Origin: Xanthomonas sp. DAR 35659 | GTDB taxonomy: Bacteria; Pseudomonadota; Gammaproteobacteria; Xanthomonadales; Xanthomonadaceae | Length of the DNA stretch: 64,000 nucleotides | Direction of reading: 5' to 3' | Assembly (NCBI RefSeq): GCF_041242975.1 | Contig: NZ_CP162488.1 | Span: 1,540,001-1,604,000, forward strand | Shown here: positions 54,203 to 62,711 of the stretch, one piece after another | Layout of the letters: each line of letters begins with the position of its first letter | Position numbering within the stretch: the first letter of the stretch is position 1 | Program-made: the position numbers and the translations under genes | Notes under the pieces: generated by a model | Database searches by the model: none | The model's input: the letters and a program-made list of their open reading frames with translations, nothing else | What the model was told of the DNA's origin: nothing

Positions 54203-57200
54203 ATGTTCGAGCGGTTGCTGAGAATTCTATCGTGCGGCGCGCTGGCGTTGTTTGCGCTCGGCTGCATGGGCTTTGCGGAAGCGCAGGAAGTGAAGAAGGA
54301 GTGGGCCGTCGTCGCTTCCAGTTCTCAGAAGCTCGCCACCGAACGTTTGGCGCAGGAGCATATTGAGTCGAACCTTTCCACATATCAGGAGTATGGTGCT
54401 TTCGAGTGGACGGTGCGAAGCACGACAGTGCTGCCCGATAAGGTGATCTATGACTACAGCCTAAAGCCCGCCAAGCTTGTCAAGACGGATTGGGAATACC
54501 AATACGATGGTCAGTACTATGACTCTGAAGAGGCACTCTTCTCGGCGATGAAGGCTGGAGCCACACAGGATCCACCTTGTCCGGCCACGGAGTTTCCGGT
54601 CACTCAGCCGTGGACGGGGATCCCTGGCGGGGGAACTGGTGATGATGGGAGCGATCTCGATGAGGACATTCTTATCGGGGTTGTCAATTTTTACTTCGAT
54701 CCGTCTACATCCCAGTGCCATTCTAGAAATGATGGCAATCTATATGCTCAGCGCAGCCGTCAGGCGCACTGCCCGAATCCGATTGTCATGGAGTGGCAGG
54801 ATGATCTGGGTATGTGTGTTATGTCGCATTTTTTTGAATCCAGTGGGAATCAGTACTTCAGTAGCGTATTGCCAAAACAGTGTGACGCTGCCGGAAACCC
54901 CTGCGACCCCACCACCGGTGACAAGCTGCAGCCCGAGCCCGACTTCGATCTGGGATGGATCAGATTCGACCGCACCTATCATTCTCTGACCAGTACGGCT
55001 GGTGGCGCTCTGGGGGTAGGCTGGACGCATTCGCATAATCTGCGTCTGAGTCTTGGCGTAGACAGTACATCCTCTTCGCCGGGAACAGAGCTGAAGGTGG
55101 GGCTGATTGGGACGGATGGCACCCAGACTGCCTTCGAAAAAATTGGTGGCTACTACGAAGCAAATGATGGTAGTGGCGACAGGTTGGTGCAGCAAGAGAC
55201 CGGTTGGCAGCTGTCGCGTGCTCAGGAACGGATTCTCTTCAGCGCATCGGGTTTGATGCAGCGCCGCGATTTCGAGGATGGAACATCGTTGGCTTATGCG
55301 TACGATCGCCGCGGGCGTCTGCTCAGTATTACCCATTCGACCGGTCGCCGACTGGACTTCCAATACCTTGCGTCTGGTGATGACTCCCTGATATCGGCAG
55401 TTCTGGTGGGCGGCCAGGCATTAGCGGCCTATGCCTATATGCAGACCGGAGAACTTGCTAGCGTCACCTACGCCGATGGTGGCGTCAGAACTTATCACTA
55501 TGAGGACACGCGATTCCCGGGCTTCCTGACCGGAGTGACCGCCGAAGACAATCGCCGCTATAGCTGGTTCGGTTATGACGCAGCGGGGCGTGTGATCTGT
55601 AGTCGCCATTCGGGCGATTGCGCCCAAGCCGATGTCGGCGTCGATGGCGTGCGCCTGGAATACACTCAAACTGGTACGACGATTGTTACCGATGCGTTGG
55701 GCAAGCAGAGTACCTATGCGCTGACCGATAGCGGTGCAAGCGGTCTTCCACGCAAGGTCAACGATATCGCCGAAAGCAATGGCAGTATCAGCCGGACCTA
55801 TCTTCCTGAAGGCACCGACTTCCGTCGACGGCTGCAATCGGTGACGGATCGTCGCGGCATTGTGACGAACTACGCTTATGCCGAGGCCGACGATCCGATC
55901 GCAGGTGCTATCAGCATAACCAGCACCACCGAGGCAACCGGCACTGCTGGGCAGCATGTCACTGAGAGGCGTGTGGCGGTAGAGAGCAACCGCTTGGTAA
56001 AAAGGACCGTAGGTAATCGGGAAGCCAGCATCGCCCGTAATGCACGTCTCCAGCCCAGCAGCATTACGGTGCGGGACAACGCCACCGGCGACACGCGTGC
56101 CACCACGCTGACCTACTGCGAAGCTGTGGGGCAAGACTGCCCGCAGGTGGGCCTGCTGCGCAGCGTTGACGGACCGCGCTCGGATGTAGCGGACACTATT
56201 ACGTACGCCTGGTACACGGCGGACGACGCCGGCTGTGCCACCGGCGGGATCTGTGCTTTCCGCAAAGGCGACCTGCACAGCATCGCCAACGCCTCGGGTC
56301 ATGTCACCGAATATTTGGCCTATGACGGCGCCGGACGCGTGCTGTCGGTGAAGGACGTCAATGGCGTGATCACCGACTACAGCTACCATCCACGCGGCTG
56401 GCTGACGGCCAGCAAGATCCGCGGTGCCGACGACGGCGGTGAAAGTGACGACCGCATCACCCTGATCGACTACTGGCCGACTGGCCTGGTCAAGCAGGTC
56501 ACGCAGCCGGACGGTGCGTTCATACGCTTCACCTACGACGCTGCGCAGCGACTGACCGATGTCGCCGACAACGCTGGCAATATGATCCATTACACCCTGG
56601 ACAACGCTGGCAATCGTGCCAAGGAAGACACCAAGGACGCATCGGGCACGCTCAAGCGTACCCTCTCGCGCGTGTACAACCAGCTCGGCCAGCTGGCCAC
56701 GCAGGCTACCGCCCAGGGCGATCCGACCGACTTCGGTTACGACGCCAACGGCAACACCAAAACCGTGACCGACGCGCTCGGTCACATCACCCAGAACGAC
56801 TATGACCCGCTCAACCGCCTGGCGCGCACGCTGCAGGACGTGGGCGGCATCGCGGCGGAGACCAAGTTCGGCTACGACGCGCTGGACAACCTGACCCAGG
56901 TCACCGACCCCAAGGGCCTGGACACCACCTATGCCTACAACGGACTGGGCGACCTGACCAAGCTCACCAGCCCGGATACGGGCGTCACCACCTACACCTA
57001 CGACAGCGCCGGCAACCGCGCGACCCAGACCGATGCGCGCAACGTCCAGACCACCTACGGCTATGACGCGCTGAACCGGTTGACGCAGGTCACCTATCCG
57101 ACCAGCAGCCTCGACGTCACCTACACCTACGACGTCAGCCAGGCTACTTGCGCCAGCGGCGAAACCTACGCGGTCGGCCGCCTGACCCGGATGCAGGACG

Positions 57201-58717
57201 GCAGCGGCAGCACCGACTACTGCTACGACCGCTTCGGCGACCTGGTGCGCAAGGTGCAGACCACCAACGGCAAGATATTCGTGCTGCGCTACGCCTATAC
57301 CAAGGCAGGACAGCTGAGCCGGCTCACCTATCCCGATGGCGCGGTGGTGGATTATGTTCGCAATGCGCAGGGCCAGGTCACGGAAGTGGGTGTGACCCCG
57401 GCCGGCGGCACCCGGCAGGTGCTGCTGGGCAATGCCACCTACTATCCGTTCGGCCCTGTGGCGAATTGGACCTACGGCAACGGCCGGCCGATGCATCGCG
57501 TGCTGGACCAGGACTACCGTCCGCTGGCGGTCAGCGACATGCGCAACGACGGCCTGAGCACCGGCTTCGCGTTCGACCCTGCGGGCAATCTCAGCGCCCT
57601 GACCGCGGCCGGCAACACCGCGCCCGTCGTCAGCCTGGACTACGACGCCCTGGGCCGGCTGACCGCGTTCAAGGACGGTCCGACCGGGGCGGTGATCGAC
57701 GGCTATAGCTACGATCCCACCGGCAACCGGCTCAGTGCCAAGGTCAACACAACGACGCAGACGTATACCTATCCGACCACAAGCCACCGGCTGGATGCGG
57801 TGGCGGGGACTGCACGCACCTACGACGCGAGCGGCAACACCGCCTCCATCGGTGGTACCGCACTGCAGTTGGTGTACGGCGCGAGCGGCCGGCTTGGGCA
57901 GGTCAAGCGTTCCGGCACCGTCGTGATGAACTACGCCTACAACGGTCGAGGCGAGCAGGTGCGGCGGGTCGGTACGACTGATATCTACACGGTGTACGAC
58001 GAAAGCGGCCACTGGATCGGCGACTACGACGACGACGGCGCCCCGCTGCAGCAAGCGATCTGGCTGGACGACCTGCCGGTGGGCGTGCTGGCCAAGAACA
58101 GCCTGCGCTACGTGCAGCCGGATCATCTTGGCACGCCGCGTGCGGTGATCGATCCGGTGCGCGACGTGGCGATCTGGACGTGGGATATGAAGGGCGAAGC
58201 GTTCGGCAACACGTTACCGAATCAGGATCCGGACGGCGACGGCACTGCGTTCGTGTTCGACATGCGCTTCCCGGGGCAGCGCTACGAGGCCGCAACCGGA
58301 TTTAACCAAAACTACTTCAGGGATTACGACCCAAGCACAGGACGGTATGGGCAGAGTGATCCGGTTGGGCTGGCTGGCGGCATATCTTCCTATGCTTATG
58401 CTGGAGGTAACCCTGTTTCGTTTGTTGACCCGCTTGGCCTGCGACCAGGCGATTGCTATCCAACGATAGACATCGCAGGCGCCAATGCAGTTAATGACAT
58501 CAATTATACTTCAATTGTAGAAGGTGCTGAATACGCGGGCAGAATTTTCCGTAATCCCAATGGAACTTTTTCATATACGGCTCCACGAAAAGGCTCTATG
58601 GCTGGGTCCAATCCAGGGCCTATCGGGCCAAATAATGTCGGCGATTACCATACTCACGGCGCCAATGATCCTGGCTATGATAACGAAAACTTTTCGGGTC
58701 AAGGGGGGGGGATATAA
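54203..58717 (+). CDS. Exported RHS-repeat protein, C-terminal tip cut off by a G-run frameshift
   Basis: A 1504-residue polymorphic-toxin-type protein. A signal peptide (about 1-28) is followed by an N-terminal region, a DUF6531-like segment (CDPTTGDKLQPEPDFDLGW), many YD repeats (YDAAQRLTDV, YDANGNTKTV, YDALNRLTQV, YDALGRLTAF) that build the RHS shell, and the core end RYGQSDPVGLAGG with NPVSFVDPLGL at 1403-1413. The variable tip (1414 on) resembles DUF4329, with YHTHG at about 1482-1486. The frame stops at 58717 right after nine G (58703-58711). Changing the run to 10, 7, 4 or 1 G would add a further 54 residues to 58875. Strong ribosome site before the ATG at 54203. Confidence 0.85.
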   Translation: MFERLLRILSCGALALFALGCMGFAEAQEVKKEWAVVASSSQKLATERLAQEHIESNLSTYQEYGAFEWTVRSTTVLPDKVIYDYSLKPAKLVKTDWEYQYDGQYYDSEEALFSAMKAGATQDPPCPATEFPVTQPWTGIPGGGTGDDGSDLDEDILIGVVNFYFDPSTSQCHSRNDGNLYAQRSRQAHCPNPIVMEWQDDLGMCVMSHFFESSGNQYFSSVLPKQCDAAGNPCDPTTGDKLQPEPDFDLGWIRFDRTYHSLTSTAGGALGVGWTHSHNLRLSLGVDSTSSSPGTELKVGLIGTDGTQTAFEKIGGYYEANDGSGDRLVQQETGWQLSRAQERILFSASGLMQRRDFEDGTSLAYAYDRRGRLLSITHSTGRRLDFQYLASGDDSLISAVLVGGQALAAYAYMQTGELASVTYADGGVRTYHYEDTRFPGFLTGVTAEDNRRYSWFGYDAAGRVICSRHSGDCAQADVGVDGVRLEYTQTGTTIVTDALGKQSTYALTDSGASGLPRKVNDIAESNGSISRTYLPEGTDFRRRLQSVTDRRGIVTNYAYAEADDPIAGAISITSTTEATGTAGQHVTERRVAVESNRLVKRTVGNREASIARNARLQPSSITVRDNATGDTRATTLTYCEAVGQDCPQVGLLRSVDGPRSDVADTITYAWYTADDAGCATGGICAFRKGDLHSIANASGHVTEYLAYDGAGRVLSVKDVNGVITDYSYHPRGWLTASKIRGADDGGESDDRITLIDYWPTGLVKQVTQPDGAFIRFTYDAAQRLTDVADNAGNMIHYTLDNAGNRAKEDTKDASGTLKRTLSRVYNQLGQLATQATAQGDPTDFGYDANGNTKTVTDALGHITQNDYDPLNRLARTLQDVGGIAAETKFGYDALDNLTQVTDPKGLDTTYAYNGLGDLTKLTSPDTGVTTYTYDSAGNRATQTDARNVQTTYGYDALNRLTQVTYPTSSLDVTYTYDVSQATCASGETYAVGRLTRMQDGSGSTDYCYDRFGDLVRKVQTTNGKIFVLRYAYTKAGQLSRLTYPDGAVVDYVRNAQGQVTEVGVTPAGGTRQVLLGNATYYPFGPVANWTYGNGRPMHRVLDQDYRPLAVSDMRNDGLSTGFAFDPAGNLSALTAAGNTAPVVSLDYDALGRLTAFKDGPTGAVIDGYSYDPTGNRLSAKVNTTTQTYTYPTTSHRLDAVAGTARTYDASGNTASIGGTALQLVYGASGRLGQVKRSGTVVMNYAYNGRGEQVRRVGTTDIYTVYDESGHWIGDYDDDGAPLQQAIWLDDLPVGVLAKNSLRYVQPDHLGTPRAVIDPVRDVAIWTWDMKGEAFGNTLPNQDPDGDGTAFVFDMRFPGQRYEAATGFNQNYFRDYDPSTGRYGQSDPVGLAGGISSYAYAGGNPVSFVDPLGLRPGDCYPTIDIAGANAVNDINYTSIVEGAEYAGRIFRNPNGTFSYTAPRKGSMAGSNPGPIGPNNVGDYHTHGANDPGYDNENFSGQGGGI
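58703..58711. repeat. Homopolymeric run of nine G in the RHS tip
   Basis: The run lies between the codons for ENFSGQ and DITGIAADN. Nine G puts the RHS frame out of register with its continuation. Runs of this length are classic slipped-strand sites and also common assembly-error sites. Confidence 0.95.
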
Positions 58718-58875
58718 CGGGAATTGCGGCGGATAATGCTTTATCTCCAGGTGGTAACATTGGTTATCTAGGTACCCCAAGAGGGGTTATTAAAAAATAT
58801 GATCCTAACTCTGGCAAAGTCAGTGTTTTGCCATACCCAAGTCCTAATAACGGCGATGCTTGTGGATGCAAATGA
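58711..58875 (+). pseudogene. Severed end of the RHS toxin tip
   Basis: In the +1 frame relative to the RHS gene, 54 codons read DITGIAADNALSPGG, then YLGTPRGVIKKYDPNSG and a final CGCK before TGA. The YLGTP and KYDP motifs are those I associate with the C-terminal half of DUF4329 domains, so this is the missing part of the RHS tip and not a new gene. No start codon or ribosome site of its own is evident. Confidence 0.8.
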
Positions 58876-58889
58876 CTAATGGAGTTCCT

Positions 58890-59258
58890 ATGTTTAAATT
58901 AAGGCAGTGCGCAGTCTGCAAAATTTTTCTTGCTGCGGCGATCGGAGTTATAGCTGGGGGGGGCATGGCGAGCGAAAGTAAAAGCTCGTTGTCGCTTAAA
59001 ATTTTCTCTGCCGGCGAAGTCGCGTATCGTGATTTTTCGCAGAGCATCAATGGGCGAGTTGATATATCTTCTGAATTATCTATCTATCTTGCGGATATAG
59101 ATAATTATAGGATCACTCTTCTGGCGGGGGATGGGGATTACTATGTAGTAGAGTTTCTGCCGAAGCCATACAAAGGGCAAACTTTGCGTGGCGGTGGCGT
59201 GCAGTACAAGATCGCCAACGAAGACCTTCATGTGATCGACATAGTTAAATACAAATAA
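58890..59258 (+). CDS. Small exported protein, candidate immunity factor (family A, copy 1)
   Basis: A 122-residue protein with an N-terminal signal-like hydrophobic segment (about 10-25) and a mature part with VAYRDFSQS and EFLPKPYKGQTLRGGGVQYK then a final HVIDIVKYK. The ATG at 58890 has GGAG five bases upstream and lies 15 bp after the end of the RHS tip, the normal place for the immunity gene of a toxin. A related protein is encoded at 62712-63101 (shared YxDFS, FLP, G-x-G-x-x-Y and a final I-x-D-I). A run of eight G (58956-58963) lies in the signal-peptide codons. The immunity role rests on position only. Confidence 0.65.
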   Translation: MFKLRQCAVCKIFLAAAIGVIAGGGMASESKSSLSLKIFSAGEVAYRDFSQSINGRVDISSELSIYLADIDNYRITLLAGDGDYYVVEFLPKPYKGQTLRGGGVQYKIANEDLHVIDIVKYK

Positions 59259-59295
59259 AAATTACAGATCGATTTAGCCAAAATGCCGAAGTAAT

Positions 59296-59693
59296 GGCGT
59301 GCCGCTACGACAGGCCATCTGGCTGGATGATCTGCCGATGGGTACTGGCCAAGAACAGCTTGCACTATGTGCAGCCGGACCAACTTGGCACCCTCGCGCG
59401 GTGTGCGTGACGTGGCAATCTGGACCTAGAACCTGAAGTGCGAAGCTTCGGGCAACACCCGCGAACCAATACCGGGACAAGGACGGAACCGCCTTTGTGT
59501 TCGACAAGCGCTTCCCGGGGCAGCGCTACGATGCGGCGACAGGTTCAATCAGAACTATTTCAGGGATTACGACTCAGCACAGGGCAGTATGGGCAGAGTG
59601 ATTCAATTGGGCTGGCAGGGGGGGGCAGCATATTCGAATACGTTAGTATGGAATGCGTTCGGTGCAGTTGATCCATTTTGGATTGGCACATAG
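59296..59693 (+). pseudogene. Decayed second copy of the RHS core end
   Basis: The DNA closely follows the end of the RHS gene (58055-58440): PLRQAIWLDDLP, LAKNSL, LGTP, RFPGQRYDAATG, NYFRDYD and YGQSDS-like segments are readable but spread over several frames with stops and small deletions. It ends in different sequence (GQGGAAYSNTLVWNAFGAVD), so it may once have carried another tip. A run of eight G (59618-59625) sits at its last conserved point. Such displaced tips are common downstream of RHS genes. Confidence 0.8.
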
Positions 59694-59839
59694 CTCATTC
59701 CCTTGGTCTGTAGGCTTCGGGCGGCGCACTAGCTTTAGGCTTCGACACCATTGCATCGCTGAAGGTCATAAGGGCCAATGTCTGAAGTAACCCATATGTT
59801 TGACTTGAAGTTTGACTTGTCTCAATGCGGATATGAGAA

Positions 59840-60250
59840 ATGAGGAACTTATTTGCCTTTATCGCTATTGGATTGATTTCTAATTGCGGAAGGTCTGGGT
59901 CGGGGGATAGTATTTCTGGAGTCTGGAGTAGTAAGCAGTCAAGTGCGAAGACCAGGGAATTAAAACTTGGCGTCGATGGAAAATTTGAGGCCAAAGGATT
60001 TCCGTCATCTATAGCGTGCTCTGATTCCGCGGCGGTCGGCGATGTCGATGGCATTGGTAAGTGGGAGTATGAGGCGGAAGATGATCGTGTATTTATTAAT
60101 TTTTATAGGATAGCGAATGGGAAGTGCTCAACTCCATATGGGGTGATGATTTTTCATCATCCTGGAAATAAATTGGTGGCTTTCCCAGACGTCGAAAAGC
60201 CGTCGGGTGCCGTGGTTTTCGATTTTGTGGCCGATGGTAAGGGTCGGTGA
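59840..60250 (+). CDS. Small lipoprotein, possible orphan immunity protein
   Basis: A 136-residue protein whose signal peptide ends in a lipobox-like IGLISNC (Cys16), so it is probably lipidated. The mature part (SGVWSSKQSSAKTRELKLGV, FEAKGFPSSIACSDS, DDRVFINFYRI, GVMIFHHPGNKLVAFPD) looks like a small beta-barrel or lipocalin-like fold with two further cysteines. It starts 146 bp after the decayed RHS tip and ends 46 bp before the insertion sequence. The place suggests the immunity gene of the lost toxin tip, but no family is recognised. GC content is low. Confidence 0.6.
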   Translation: MRNLFAFIAIGLISNCGRSGSGDSISGVWSSKQSSAKTRELKLGVDGKFEAKGFPSSIACSDSAAVGDVDGIGKWEYEAEDDRVFINFYRIANGKCSTPYGVMIFHHPGNKLVAFPDVEKPSGAVVFDFVADGKGR

Positions 60251-60295
60251 TTTGCAGTTTCTTGCATCGTCTTTGGGTTTGTGCATGACGATCTA

Positions 60296-61450
60296 GTGTG
60301 GCGTTCCGCATGTAACTTTTCTTATCTGGCATTGTCCAAGGATGACCTTTGGAAGCTGGAGCGCTCGCTCATGGGACGACCCGCCAAACCGTTGGTTGTC
60401 AGCGCCGACGATCGTGTGCAACTGGAGTCGATAGCCCGATCGCAAAGTTTGCCGGCGGCCTTGTCGCGCCGCGCACAGATGATCCTGCGCATGGCCGACG
60501 GTGAACCGCAGACGACGATCGCGCATCGCTATGGCGTGAGCCGTCCGACGGTCACGTTGTGGCGTACCCGTTATCGCGAGCGCGGCATTGCCGGCCTGCA
60601 TAACGAACTCAAGCCCGGCCGGCCGCGCACGACCAGCGATGAGAAAGTGGCTGAACTGGTCAACACCGCCCTGACGCGCAAGCCGAAAGGTCACACGCAC
60701 TGGTCGCGCCGCACGCTGGCGGTGGAGACAGGACTTTCCACCACCACCGTCCACCGCTACATGACGCTGTTCGGCCTGCAGCCGCATCGCTCCAAGAGCT
60801 TCAAGCTCTCCACCGATCCATTTTTCATCGAGAAGGTGCGTGACATCGTCGGCCTGTATCTGAACCCGCCGGATCATGCGTTGGTGCTGTGTGTGGACGA
60901 GAAGAGTCAGGTACAGGCCTTGGAGCGTACCCAGCCGGTGCTGCCGATGGGGTTGGGGTACGTCGAAGGCATCACGCACGACTACGTGCGCCATGGCACC
61001 ACGACCCTATTTGCCGCGCTGGACATCGCCAACGGCAGCGTCATCACCCAGTGCAAACCCCTGCACCGACATCAGGAGTTTCTCTCATTCCTGCGACATG
61101 TAGACGAGCAGGTGCCGCAGGATCTGGACGTGCATCTGATCTGCGACAACTACGCCACCCACAAGCACGCCAGGATCAAGGCATGGCTGGCCAAGCGGCC
61201 GCGCTACCACATCCACTACACGCCGACCTACGGCTCCTGGCTCAATCAGGTCGAGCGCTGGTTCGGCCTGATCACCCAACGCGCGATCAGGCGCGGCTCT
61301 TTCGACTCGGTGGCCGATCTAAAGCGCAAGATCAACGCCTTCGTGGAGCACTACAATCAAAACCCGCGACCGTTCAAATGGACTGCGACCGCCGCCTCGA
61401 TCCTCGCCAAGATCGAACGGCTCTGCAAAGTTATCAACGGAACGCCACAC
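60296..61450 (+). mobile_element. IS630-family insertion sequence
   Basis: A 1155-bp element flanked by TA dinucleotides (60294-60295 and 61451-61452), the target duplication expected of IS630. Terminal inverted repeats: 60296-60319 and 61427-61450 match at about 20 of 24 positions, the outer 13 (GTGTGGCGTTCCG) exactly. One transposase gene fills it. Both ends are intact, so it looks recent and possibly active. Confidence 0.92.
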
Positions 61451-61453
61451 TAG
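60371..61453 (+). CDS. IS630-family transposase
   Basis: A 360-residue DDE transposase. An N-terminal helix-turn-helix (about 15-110; ALSRRAQMILRMADGEPQTT, YGVSRPTVTLWRTRYRERG, LKPGRPRT) precedes the catalytic domain: first Asp in LVLCVDEKSQ, second in LHLICDNYATH-like HLICDNYATH, and Glu in SWLNQVERWFG. All three acidic residues are present. The TAG stop (61451-61453) uses the flanking TA target bases plus the next G, so the stop codon lies outside the element itself. The ATG at 60371 gives the standard MGRPAKPL start; a GTG further upstream lies in the terminal repeat. Confidence 0.93.
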   Translation: MGRPAKPLVVSADDRVQLESIARSQSLPAALSRRAQMILRMADGEPQTTIAHRYGVSRPTVTLWRTRYRERGIAGLHNELKPGRPRTTSDEKVAELVNTALTRKPKGHTHWSRRTLAVETGLSTTTVHRYMTLFGLQPHRSKSFKLSTDPFFIEKVRDIVGLYLNPPDHALVLCVDEKSQVQALERTQPVLPMGLGYVEGITHDYVRHGTTTLFAALDIANGSVITQCKPLHRHQEFLSFLRHVDEQVPQDLDVHLICDNYATHKHARIKAWLAKRPRYHIHYTPTYGSWLNQVERWFGLITQRAIRRGSFDSVADLKRKINAFVEHYNQNPRPFKWTATAASILAKIERLCKVINGTPH

Positions 61454-61727
61454 AGGCTGTCTGAACCATAGCTCGTAAGAGGTTCAGTCTCGAGAGCGGT
61501 GCCCCTGAAGTATGCGGCGATATAGAGACAAATGCTCCGTCAAATGGTTTGCCTTAATTTTTACGTCTGCTCTGCCGCTTGATGCAATGCCAAGCGTGCG
61601 CTACTTTGTGGTGCTCGCTCCTCCCGCGCCGTAGGCCCCTTTCATGTCGAACTAAGTGAATCTGTTACGCCAGTGCGAATGCAAAGCGCAACCTTCTTGA
61701 AGCAACCAGGCGCCGGGAGGATAGAGA

Positions 61728-62018
61728 GTGCGAAGCCTATGGATTCTAATATTTTTGGCGTCAATGATTTCAGCCGTTTTTGCGGGGGAGCCTTGCAAGC
61801 ATTTTCCTGGAGTAGATCACAAAGTGCCGGCCGTAGTTAAAGAGAAGCTTAGGGGGGAGGGGATGGAGGGATTTCAGCTGGTTAACCGAGCCGTGTGCGG
61901 TGCCAATGTAACTTGGTATGCTTTGCCGCCGGATTTTCCGCCTTCGCAAACCTGGCCGCCCGGTGTTATGAAGCTTGTTTCATGGGATGTAAAAAAGAAC
62001 GAGGTGGAACTTCTTTAG
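61728..62018 (+). CDS. Small exported protein (family B, copy 1)
   Basis: A 96-residue protein with a signal peptide (about 1-19, ILIFLASMISAVFAG) and a mature part with two cysteines (EPCKHFPGVD and NRAVCGAN). It starts with GTG at 61728 after a good ribosome site (GGGAGGATAGA). It is paralogous to the product of 62351-62647: both share WILI in the signal, GVD-x-x-x-PA-x-VK, FQL-x-x-R-x-x-C, W and a PPGV near the C-terminus. A run of six G (61852-61857) is inside the gene. Function unknown; candidate orphan immunity protein from its place in an RHS island. Confidence 0.65.
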   Translation: MRSLWILIFLASMISAVFAGEPCKHFPGVDHKVPAVVKEKLRGEGMEGFQLVNRAVCGANVTWYALPPDFPPSQTWPPGVMKLVSWDVKKNEVELL

Positions 62019-62350
62019 TGTTCAAATTCTGCTTCGATAGATAAAAGCCTTATCAGTGGCAATGGTGGAAAGTAGTTGCGTAGGTTTTTCTGACAGCGCT
62101 GGCGAGGCCGGAAAGCTACCCGACTGAATGGCCCAGGCAATCGGGACCAACCTGTATGTACATCTTTGCTGGGCCACGATACATCGGGTGATGTGCGGCC
62201 CGACCTCCGTCTGCTGGAATATCTACCTGATGGGCGGTGCTGGACCGCGCCCGCACGATTCGGCGACCGTTCTGGTACTGTGACCTGGATCTGGAGCTTC
62301 CACACCGCTAGATCGTTTAAGTAAAGTTGTAGTGACGTGGGGGACAGAAA
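62019..62350. other. Intergenic, GC-rich islet of unknown origin
   Basis: 332 bp between the two family-B genes. Positions about 62090-62300 are more GC-rich than the flanks and open in several frames, which suggests a fragment of another gene or element, but I cannot identify it. The end carries the ribosome site (GGGGGA) of the next gene. Confidence 0.4.
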
Positions 62351-62647
62351 ATGCGATGCTTTTGGATATTGATTCTATCGACAAGTCCGACTCTTGCTCT
62401 TGCAGAAGACTGTAGGATTAGTCTTGGTGTTGATAGAAATCCTCCGGCTGAAGTCAAGCTTCAGATGGAGGTGCGTGGGTTGAGTGATTTCCAGCTTATT
62501 GATCGGAAGGATTGCAAAGATACGACTAGCTGGTTTGCTATATCGAAAAAGTATCCGGCAAATGCCCCTCGGCCCCCGGGGGTAGAGCATTGGTTAATTC
62601 TTGATTTAAAAAGCCGGGTCGTTGACTTCATTCCGGCACCTGGCTAG
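62351..62647 (+). CDS. Small exported protein (family B, copy 2)
   Basis: A 98-residue protein with a signal peptide (ILILSTSPTLALAED, cut near residue 18) and two mature cysteines (EDCRISLGVD and DRKDCKDTT). It aligns along its whole length with the product of 61728-62018: GVD-x-x-x-PA-x-VK, FQL-x-x-R-x-x-C, W and PPGV are in the same order and spacing. A GTGGGGGAC stretch before the ATG at 62351 serves as ribosome site. It lies 64 bp before the family-A copy 2 gene on the same strand. Candidate immunity factor; no direct evidence. Confidence 0.65.
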   Translation: MRCFWILILSTSPTLALAEDCRISLGVDRNPPAEVKLQMEVRGLSDFQLIDRKDCKDTTSWFAISKKYPANAPRPPGVEHWLILDLKSRVVDFIPAPG

Positions 62648-62711
62648 GGTGTGCTTTATCTGGATGCCGAAATATAAAGATTGGCCTTGCCCGCCTCGCG
62701 GAGGAAGAAAT

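Noticed and set aside
61454..61727. Search for a tRNA or attachment site beside the insertion sequence
   Set aside because: No cloverleaf or duplicated attachment sequence was seen in this 274-bp interval.
62090..62300. Possible insertion-sequence or gene fragment
   Set aside because: More GC-rich than its flanks, but no motif, inverted ends or readable protein could be found.
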